Assembly: GCA_001603615.1 (NCBI GenBank)
Contig: LUZL01000215.1
Coordinates: 1-7,249 of the forward strand
Direction of reading: 5' to 3'
From: Bacteroidales bacterium Bact_20
Lineage (GTDB): Bacteria; Bacteroidota; Bacteroidia; Bacteroidales; DTU049
DNA length: 7,249 nt
The notes under the pieces: model-generated
Databases searched by the model: none
Seen by the model: the letters and a program-made list of their open reading frames with translations, nothing else
What the model was told of the DNA's origin: nothing
Position numbers and translations under genes: made by a program
Part shown: piece after piece, positions 1 through 5,630 of the stretch
Layout: every line of letters starts with the position of its first letter
How positions within the stretch are numbered: the stretch's first letter is position 1

Positions 1-2837
1 TTAGGATCTAATACAGGTTGATACATATAGTTAGGAAAAAGCCAATTATCCACTCCCCCTAAGATATATATTAATTTAGTAGATCCAAAGGAGGTAGCAC
101 CAGCTATTCTATTAGCCCAAATCAGAGTTCTATAAATTTTAGTATAATTTCTAAAATCAAATCCGACATTAAACATATTTAAATTATTATTGATCAACCC
201 TTGATAATATTCAAAAAATATTTTAGCTCTAGTACCATAATAAATATTTATCATTGGATTTCTAGTATTATCATAGGTGAAATCTAATACTCCTCCACCC
301 CATAATTTATAATCATTAGGTTTTAATAAACCAGCGTCATCTATAGATTTATAAACGATATTATCATATTTCGCGAAAACATCTAGTCTAATAGCAGATA
401 CTTGATTAAAAGGATATTTAATCCTATAATGTAAATCTGTAATTATGTTTTTATTCAAATAATACTCATCATTCAAATAATAACTATATCTATGAAAAAC
501 CACTTGTCTATCTAATCGGCGAGATAAATCTTCGTAGCTGATGATATATTCATTTTCGTCTAATGAGCCAGACAAATGAGTGCCCAAAATTATTCTATGA
601 TCTTCTAATAAGTCAGTTAAATTAAGCATAAACAATGCATTCATTCCTGGTTGAATAAATATAGGCCCATATCCAGTATAAGGTTGATATGAAGCATTTA
701 AAAATGAAAAATCAAATTGAGTAGTTACCTGATCAATGAAGTAGCCAATTTCATAAGTCTCACTCTTAGGTAAAGCAAAATTTGTTAATGATTTTGTATT
801 TTGTGTCAAACCAACTACTTTACGCTTATTGATATTATTTGTTTGTCCTGTAATTATTGGTAATGAGTCTTGCTCTAGTTTGTAATTATAAATATCTATC
901 AAAGAATCATTTCCTATGATTTGATAGTTCTGCCTCTGCATTTCCAGAATTTTTTCTTCTTTTATTTTTTGCGATTGAAAATTATTTGACAATTTTTTTA
1001 ATTGTTGTTTTTTATAATTACTAAGTGGTAAGTCCTCAATAGGTGATATATCTAATGTAAGCAAAGAAATAGCATGTTTATTATTTTTTTCTCTAGTAAT
1101 TATCAAAGCTTTATCATCAGTGACAGAAGCAGTTAAAATAGAATTTTTTAAATTAGTTATAGGTTTATAATTAGCAAAATATTTATATTGCATAACAGTA
1201 TCTACCAAAAGTAAAGAACTATCTATATTTGCTATAAACAAATTATTCACTCCATTACTATCACTCAAAAATAAAAATTCATTTTTAGTATAAGGAATTA
1301 TCTGGTTTTCATTTACATAAGGAGTGTTTGTGCCACGAATTAATAGATTGGGTTTACGATTATCATAAATAAAAACATCATATTTACCAGGTTCATCGTG
1401 CCATGAAAAGTAATCATACTTGTATGTTTTACGAATAAATTCTAATGTATCACTAGGTCTATTAGACAAAAAAGCTATTTGATTTCTATTTATATAAACG
1501 GGTGCATAATCGTCATAAAAATCTTTCGTAATATTAGTAACACTTTTGCCAGCAAAAGAAAACAAATAAATATCACTTTGTCCTTCATTAATAGCAGACA
1601 TTACCAAATTAAGTCCATCAGGTGAATAAGAAATAGAAGTTACCTTATCTACACTTTCAATTTTTATATATTCTTTAGAATCTTCCTCAATATTGTACAG
1701 CATAAACATACGTTGTCCTTTATTTTCGTAATAGCAGGTAAACAAAGGTGCATATGGATGAAAAGCAATTAATGGATATGAATCATCAAAAGCCTCCTCT
1801 ACTTTAGGCCCGAGTTTTAGGATTAATTTTTTGTCTTTAGGATTAGAAAGTGGAACCAAATAAACACGTTTTTGATTCATTCTATCAGAGACTATAACGG
1901 CATTTTCTCCATTACTATTTAAAGCTATTTTATAAGGTAAATCTTTTTTAGAAATTTTTAAATTATTTATACTTTGCCAATCATCCCATTGGGTTACCTC
2001 ATTATAGTACATTCTATAATAGTAATTGTACCAAGTGTCTATAAAATCTTTATAACTAATACCAAAAGTATACATTATACCATCACTCACGCTTCTACTA
2101 ATGCGAGTCATATAAATGAAGTTAGATATCATATTTTCTCCATACACATCAATCATGTAACGCCAAATACTATGTCCTGCAATTCTAGCTTGCTCCCCTT
2201 CTAGTTGATTAAATCTTTTAAATTTTTTATCTAAAATATTTACTCTTAAATAATCATCCATCTCTGTACTCCAAGGCTCAGCTAAATATGAAACTAACCC
2301 ATCAATATACCAAGATGGAATAGCATTTAATGTTTGATTTTTAAGATTAGCACCAAAGGACTCCCCATATAATAATCTGACAACCATTACTTTGGCTATT
2401 CCCTCTCTTACTTGTTTGAAAAGATCTACATAGCTACCATTAAAATATAAAAAAATTTTATTCCTTTGAATGATAGTTTGTCCTGCAGAGTTATATAATA
2501 ACTCATCATCTATACCAATATTACTACTTTTAAGATCAGATAAAGAATTAAAAACTAAAAATTGTATTTTTGTGTTTAAACGATAATTTAATTTGCTCTG
2601 ATATAGATAAATAATTGAGTCTGCATATCTCGCAATATTCACAGCAGTAGGATATCCCTTTTGATAATAATAGATATCAAAATTTTCAAATTTCATTAAA
2701 CTCCATATCTTCTCATATCTATATTGTACCCGATTTTTACCAAAATTTAATTGACTCCCAGTATAAAATTGAGCATTTGCGATTTGATAAATCAATATAA
2801 AAATAAAAAATAAGAAAAATTTTAATCCCTTACCCAT
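1..2837 (-). CDS. TolB-like propeller / surface-antigen barrel protein, C-terminus cut by window edge
   Basis: The frame reads through 945 codons without a stop from the ATG at 2837 and leaves at base 1. The protein starts with a Sec signal peptide (Lys-rich start, Phe/Ile-rich core at residues 5-19, AxA-type cleavage after Ala22 in IANAQ). Next comes the family motif FGKNRVQY near residue 30, then a peptidase-MA-like region (about 50-270, with IPSWYIDGLVSYL near 176). PD40/TolB-type propeller repeats follow (about 300-590; SYSPDG near 405, then FLSNRPSD). After a charged linker (about 605-640) is a beta-rich region with DLLEDHRIILG near 750, GTRAKI near 872 and LGGVDNWLFP near 927, typical of the Omp85/D15-like barrel in Bacteroidota proteins usually annotated 'translocation protein TolB'. 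Such proteins are generally somewhat over 1000 residues, so I infer the barrel end is missing. Exported and probably outer-membrane; exact function is not established. The start lacks a Shine-Dalgarno, as is usual in this phylum; an ATG at 2851 is out of frame. Confidence 0.85.
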   Translation of the reverse strand, partial: MGKGLKFFLFFIFILIYQIANAQFYTGSQLNFGKNRVQYRYEKIWSLMKFENFDIYYYQKGYPTAVNIARYADSIIYLYQSKLNYRLNTKIQFLVFNSLSDLKSSNIGIDDELLYNSAGQTIIQRNKIFLYFNGSYVDLFKQVREGIAKVMVVRLLYGESFGANLKNQTLNAIPSWYIDGLVSYLAEPWSTEMDDYLRVNILDKKFKRFNQLEGEQARIAGHSIWRYMIDVYGENMISNFIYMTRISRSVSDGIMYTFGISYKDFIDTWYNYYYRMYYNEVTQWDDWQSINNLKISKKDLPYKIALNSNGENAVIVSDRMNQKRVYLVPLSNPKDKKLILKLGPKVEEAFDDSYPLIAFHPYAPLFTCYYENKGQRMFMLYNIEEDSKEYIKIESVDKVTSISYSPDGLNLVMSAINEGQSDIYLFSFAGKSVTNITKDFYDDYAPVYINRNQIAFLSNRPSDTLEFIRKTYKYDYFSWHDEPGKYDVFIYDNRKPNLLIRGTNTPYVNENQIIPYTKNEFLFLSDSNGVNNLFIANIDSSLLLVDTVMQYKYFANYKPITNLKNSILTASVTDDKALIITREKNNKHAISLLTLDISPIEDLPLSNYKKQQLKKLSNNFQSQKIKEEKILEMQRQNYQIIGNDSLIDIYNYKLEQDSLPIITGQTNNINKRKVVGLTQNTKSLTNFALPKSETYEIGYFIDQVTTQFDFSFLNASYQPYTGYGPIFIQPGMNALFMLNLTDLLEDHRIILGTHLSGSLDENEYIISYEDLSRRLDRQVVFHRYSYYLNDEYYLNKNIITDLHYRIKYPFNQVSAIRLDVFAKYDNIVYKSIDDAGLLKPNDYKLWGGGVLDFTYDNTRNPMINIYYGTRAKIFFEYYQGLINNNLNMFNVGFDFRNYTKIYRTLIWANRIAGATSFGSTKLIYILGGVDNWLFPNYMYQPVLDP

Positions 2838-2950
2838 ACTAAAATTTTCATACGAATTTACAATAATTTTTTTAAATAAAAATAAAACAAGACTATTATT
2901 AAGATACATTAATACCTAAAAATCTTTTTCCACAAAATATATTTAACAAA

Positions 2951-2990
2951 TTATAACCATAAATGATATTTTTCATTTTATGAATTATAA
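2951..2990. promoter_or_regulatory. 40-bp imperfect palindrome in the divergent intergenic region
   Basis: Seen directly: TTATAA (2951-2956), one base, CATAAATGA (2958-2966), a 6-nt centre, TCATTTTATG (2973-2982, the reverse complement of the left arm with one extra T), two bases, then TTATAA (2985-2990). It lies 36 bp before the rhodanese-MBL start and 114 bp upstream of the leftward gene's start. It precedes both genes and lacks a GC-rich stem, so it is not a terminator. It could be an operator for a dimeric regulator, but such AT-rich DNA gives palindromes by chance. The rest of 2838-3026 is featureless AT-rich sequence that must hold both promoters; no exact TAnnTTTG element was found in it. 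Confidence 0.35.
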
Positions 2991-3026
2991 ATAATATTTT
3001 AAAGAATTTTGTAAAAAATTTAAAAA

Positions 3027-4142
3027 ATGGAAAAATTAGAAATAAGTGTAGAAGAATTACAAAATTTATTAGCGAATAACTTACCAGTAAAAATATTAGA
3101 CATCAGACCTCAAGAACACAGAGATGAATGGTATATACCTGAAAGTGAGCACATAGATGTATACAAACAAATAGAAGCTGGGGAAGATACTATTTTTGAT
3201 AATTTAGATTTACCTAAAGATATACCAATAATAGTAGTGTGTATGGAGGGATTAATGAGTAAAGATGGAGCAGATATATTACAAGAAAAAGGATATGAAG
3301 CATATTCGCTAAAAGGTGGAATGAAACAATGGAATTTTGCTTATAGCGTGAAATTATTAGAAAAACCAGAAAAAAATTTAAAAATATATCAAATAAGACG
3401 AGTAGCCAAAGGATGTATCTCGTACCTTATTATTTCAGAAGACGAAGCAGCAGTAATAGACGCATCACTGAACCCTGAAGTTTATATCAATATAGCAAAT
3501 AAAAATAATAGTACTATCAAATACGTTATGGACACTCACACACATGCTGATTACGTTTCTAGAACAAGAGAACTAGCTAAGGAGAGTAATGCTAAACATA
3601 TATTTATTGATATAGCACAAGTAGATTATGACTACATTAAAATAAAAGATAGAGAAAAAATATATTTTGGGAATTCTACTATAGAAATGATCTACACTCC
3701 AGGACACACCTTAGATAGTGTGTCATATTTATTGGATAATGAATATATATTCACTGGAGATACACTCTTCGTAGATGGTATAGGAAGACCTGATCTAAAG
3801 GCTAATCTAGAAGAGACAATATATAAATCTGGATTACTATATGATTCATTACAAACAATACTTTCATTAGGAGATGATGTAGTAATATTGCCCTCACATT
3901 ATTCAGATTCTATTGCATTTAAGCAACCAATAATAATGAATAATATTGGTAAAATAGTCAAAGATATAAGTATTTTAAATCTAAAAAAAGAAGAATTCAT
4001 AGATGCAATATTAGATAATATACCATTACCACCTCCAAATTACGATAAAATAGTAGAAATAAATAAAAGAGGTGAATATAATGGTATGGACATAGCTATA
4101 TTAGAAGCTGGGGCGAATAGATGTGGGGTAGATAAAAAGTGA
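3027..4142 (+). CDS. Rhodanese / metallo-beta-lactamase fusion, persulfide dioxygenase-like
   Basis: A 371-residue cytosolic protein, the usual length for the rhodanese-MBL family. Residues 1-105 are a rhodanese domain with the persulfide-carrying Cys72 in the loop CMEGLMS and a GGMKQW end motif. Residues 110-371 are an MBL domain of the ETHE1/glyoxalase-II type: THTHADY (His171, His173, Asp175), TPGHT (His227), FTGDTLFVDGIGRPDL (Asp245) and LPSHY (His291). By comparison with ETHE1, His171, His227 and Asp245 would be the single-iron ligands, so oxidation of glutathione or other low-molecular-weight persulfide to sulfite is the likely reaction, with the rhodanese moving sulfane sulfur. Oddity: the usual THxHADH motif ends in Tyr176 instead of His. 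The C-terminus (PPPNYDKI to GANRCGV) is complete. The ATG at 3027 has only AT-rich sequence upstream. Thirty-four of 47 Ile codons are ATA. Specific substrate is inferred, not shown. Confidence 0.85.
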   Translation: MEKLEISVEELQNLLANNLPVKILDIRPQEHRDEWYIPESEHIDVYKQIEAGEDTIFDNLDLPKDIPIIVVCMEGLMSKDGADILQEKGYEAYSLKGGMKQWNFAYSVKLLEKPEKNLKIYQIRRVAKGCISYLIISEDEAAVIDASLNPEVYINIANKNNSTIKYVMDTHTHADYVSRTRELAKESNAKHIFIDIAQVDYDYIKIKDREKIYFGNSTIEMIYTPGHTLDSVSYLLDNEYIFTGDTLFVDGIGRPDLKANLEETIYKSGLLYDSLQTILSLGDDVVILPSHYSDSIAFKQPIIMNNIGKIVKDISILNLKKEEFIDAILDNIPLPPPNYDKIVEINKRGEYNGMDIAILEAGANRCGVDKK

Positions 4143-4180
4143 TTTAATAGAGCATTTTCATAAAGGATAGAGGTAAAAAG

Positions 4181-4189
4181 TCATATACT
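4181..4189 (+). repeat. 9-bp direct repeat, left copy
   Basis: TCATATACT occurs here, directly outside the left inverted-repeat candidate, and again at 5256-5264 inside the last codons of the transposase, two bases before the right inverted repeat. If it were a target duplication, the element would be 4190-5255 and the transposase stop codon would lie in host DNA. IS1595-family duplications are normally 8 bp, so chance in AT-rich DNA is a fair alternative. Confidence 0.25.
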
Positions 4190-4208
4190 CATTTTAATAT
4201 TGTTTCAA
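4190..4208 (+). repeat. Candidate left terminal inverted repeat
   Basis: CATTTTAATATTGTTTCAA matches the reverse complement of 5267-5285 at 16 of 19 positions; the only mismatches are three adjacent bases (positions 7-9), and the inner 10 bp are identical. The in-frame TTG at 4200 falls inside it. Confidence 0.5.
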
Positions 4209-4215
4209 TTAACTA

Positions 4216-4231
4216 ATGATATTAATATCAT
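4216..4231. promoter_or_regulatory. 16-bp perfect palindrome in the transposase leader
   Basis: ATGATATTAATATCAT reads identically on both strands and lies just inside the left inverted repeat, 40 bp before the transposase ATG. It could be a protein-binding site or part of the element's promoter region. All but two of its bases are A or T, so chance is possible. Confidence 0.25.
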
Positions 4232-4271
4232 ATTCAAATTATTTTATATATTTGCTCCAAAATTAGTATTT

Positions 4272-5270
4272 ATGAAGACTTTAGTTAATAACATCAACGA
4301 CCATGTGGCTCTGAGTAAGGAAAACTCAAAAGCTTTCTATGATAATCTCTACGATTTCTTACTACAAAACGAAGCTGACGTAGTAGATTACCAAGGTCTA
4401 AAACTTCAAAGTACTCCACCACTTTGTCCAGATTGCCATAGCAACCATATCGTTAGAAATGGCAAACAAAAAGGAATACAAAATTATCTCTGTAGACACT
4501 GTGGTAGACAATTCAGAATTACTACTGGTACTTTCGTGTATCGTATGCAAAAACATCAGCAAATGTTAGAATACATTCGCTGCATGGTTGCAGGTAAAAG
4601 TTTAAGAGCTTGTGCCAAAGAAGTAGGCATCAGCCTAGGTACTAGCTTCACATGGAGACACAAAATATTGGCAGCTTTGAAAAGTTTTGATAAAAATGTG
4701 AACTTTTTTGGCATAGTAGAAATAGACGAACTGCTAATGGATTATTCAGAGAAAGGTAGAAAGTATTCTAGTGCTAAAGAAATGAAACAAACTTTGAGAC
4801 AAAAGCCAAAAAAAGTTGCTGTATTAGTTGCTACAGATAGAAGTGGCAATATTCTGTTTAGAAACACTGAAGATAAGAAAGTAAGAACTGAGGACATTGA
4901 AAAATTCCTAAAACCCAGAATAAACGAAGATGCCGTGATATGTACAAGTGCTAAAAGTGCATTTAGACATATCAGAAAGAGCAAAATTAAGCACAAAGAG
5001 ATAGTGGGAACAAAGAAAAGAAAGCGAGGTATCTACAACACTGCTACAGTAAAGGCTAAATCAGAGAATTTTACCAAATGGATATATGGTAAATTCAGAG
5101 GAGTAGCTACTAAATACTTGCAAAACTACATTATGTGGTATGTGGTGAGGAGCAAATACCTTTCAGATGAAGTTATTAGTAATACTGGCAGGATGTTAAA
5201 TCTGGCATCATCGGATAGGCAAGCGTGGTATGAATATTTTAAAATTAGTAAAATATCATATACTGTTTGA
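4272..5270 (+). CDS. IS1595-family (ISXO2-like) transposase, probably catalytically impaired
   Basis: A 332-residue protein from the ATG at 4272. An in-frame TTG at 4200 would add 24 hydrophobic residues read partly through the inverted repeat, so the ATG is preferred. A zinc ribbon (Cys52, Cys55, Cys74, Cys77) is followed by a helix-turn-helix region (about 98-135) and an ISXO2-like DDE domain from about 145. Family hallmarks are VEIDE (Asp152, first catalytic residue), VLVATDRSGN and GVATKYLQNYIMW near 277-289. As I recall the family, the second Asp sits in a CTDA-type motif; here it reads CTSA with Ser226. The block that normally reads YHIQNVNAYHSRLK is YNTATVKAKSENFT (255-268), losing the expected Asn/His. 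The frame is nonetheless intact, without stops or shifts. It may be a dead copy mobilised in trans, a recent pseudo-enzyme or a domesticated DNA-binding protein. The stop codon lies inside the right inverted repeat. Confidence 0.85.
   Translation: MKTLVNNINDHVALSKENSKAFYDNLYDFLLQNEADVVDYQGLKLQSTPPLCPDCHSNHIVRNGKQKGIQNYLCRHCGRQFRITTGTFVYRMQKHQQMLEYIRCMVAGKSLRACAKEVGISLGTSFTWRHKILAALKSFDKNVNFFGIVEIDELLMDYSEKGRKYSSAKEMKQTLRQKPKKVAVLVATDRSGNILFRNTEDKKVRTEDIEKFLKPRINEDAVICTSAKSAFRHIRKSKIKHKEIVGTKKRKRGIYNTATVKAKSENFTKWIYGKFRGVATKYLQNYIMWYVVRSKYLSDEVISNTGRMLNLASSDRQAWYEYFKISKISYTV
5256..5264 (+). repeat. 9-bp direct repeat, right copy
   Basis: Second copy of TCATATACT; it encodes Ser-Tyr-Thr just before the last residue and stop codon of the transposase. 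See the left copy at 4181-4189 for the interpretation. Confidence 0.25.
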
Positions 5271-5285
5271 AACAATTAAAAAATG
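5267..5285 (-). repeat. Candidate right terminal inverted repeat
   Basis: TTGAAACAATTAAAAAATG is the inverted partner of 4190-4208 (16 of 19). It contains the TGA stop codon of the transposase (5268-5270), the compact arrangement common in insertion sequences. Confidence 0.5.
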
Positions 5286-5327
5286 TTATATCCGTTTTAA
5301 AAATTTTTCTAGTCATCTATTTTTTTG

Positions 5328-5335
5328 TAAATTTG
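5328..5335 (+). promoter_or_regulatory. Possible Bacteroidota -7 promoter element
   Basis: TAAATTTG matches the Bacteroidota primary-sigma -7 consensus TAnnTTTG and lies 16 bp before the ferredoxin-like gene's ATG, implying a leader of roughly 10 nt. A T-run around 5304-5308 sits near the expected -33 position but is not a clear TTTG. If real, the ferredoxin-sensor pair has its own promoter outside the insertion element. Confidence 0.3.
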
Positions 5336-5351
5336 AAAAAATATTTTTTAA

Positions 5352-5630
5352 ATGCCTGAAGAAATTGCCAAAACTTCTATTTATATTTGTATGGGGAGTT
5401 CTTGTTTTAGTAAAGGAGCTAGAGATCTGGTGATAATCATTAATAATATTATTGAGCAATATCAGCTCCAACATCTGGTTGATTTTAGAGGTAAAAGATG
5501 TTTTGATCTTTGTGCTGAAGGACCCAATTTACAAATAGGTGATAACATTTACAATCATGTGACTCCAGAAAACGTTGGTTCAATAATTTTAAATTATTTC
5601 AATATTCATGAAAACTCAAATCAAGATTGA
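5352..5630 (+). CDS. Thioredoxin-like [2Fe-2S] ferredoxin (NuoE/HndA-type)
   Basis: A 92-residue cytosolic protein with the four cysteines of the thioredoxin-fold [2Fe-2S] family: Cys13-x4-Cys18 (CMGSSC) and Cys50-x3-Cys54 (CFDLC), followed by AEGPN, which corresponds to the loop after the last ligand in this family. It is about the size of the isolated ferredoxin domain and lacks the helical N-terminal part of full NuoE/HndA subunits. Such proteins carry single electrons, and short versions are found next to hydrogenase-derived sensors. Its last 23 nt overlap the start of the next gene in another frame, suggesting translational coupling and use in one complex or electron path. A likely promoter element is at 5328-5335. 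I infer that it passes electrons to or from the downstream sensor; the partner is not proven. Confidence 0.85.
   Translation: MPEEIAKTSIYICMGSSCFSKGARDLVIIINNIIEQYQLQHLVDFRGKRCFDLCAEGPNLQIGDNIYNHVTPENVGSIILNYFNIHENSNQD

Larger units (their letters stand above)
4190..5285 (+). mobile_element. IS1595-like insertion sequence, about 1.1 kb
   Basis: One transposase gene is enclosed by candidate 19-bp terminal inverted repeats (4190-4208 and 5267-5285, 16 of 19 matching). The span of 1096 bp is normal for an IS with a single short transposase. The 8 bases outside each end (CATATACT and TTATATCC) do not match, so there is no target duplication at these ends: the insertion may be old, or the true ends may differ. 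Three hand-counted 60-base lines in the gene gave 19-23 G+C, against 12-20 in lines from the flanking genes, which supports a separate origin. The element lies between the rhodanese-MBL gene and the ferredoxin-sensor pair and breaks neither. Boundaries are tentative. Confidence 0.55.

Noticed and set aside
1974..2204. 76-codon rightward open frame
   Set aside because: It is antisense to the large leftward gene, whose frame is continuous there and carries recognisable family motifs.
4143..4189. Possible terminator after the rhodanese-MBL gene
   Set aside because: No GC-containing stem followed by a T-run is present between the stop codon and the element.
4200..4271. Upstream TTG start adding 24 residues to the transposase
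   Set aside because: The TTG lies inside the inverted repeat, and the family-like protein begins at the ATG at 4272; the extra hydrophobic stretch has no family match I know.
4742..4996. 84-codon leftward open frame opposite the transposase
   Set aside because: It lies wholly inside the well-supported transposase gene on the opposite strand; its product resembles no family I recognise.
5271..5351. Possible small RNA or terminator after the transposase
   Set aside because: T-runs occur, but no stem-loop precedes them; the inverted repeat and a possible promoter element account for the recognisable sequence.
5230..5433. 67-codon rightward frame bridging the transposase end and ferredoxin start
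   Set aside because: It overlaps both real genes out of frame; the Phe/Lys-rich product reflects AT-rich sequence.
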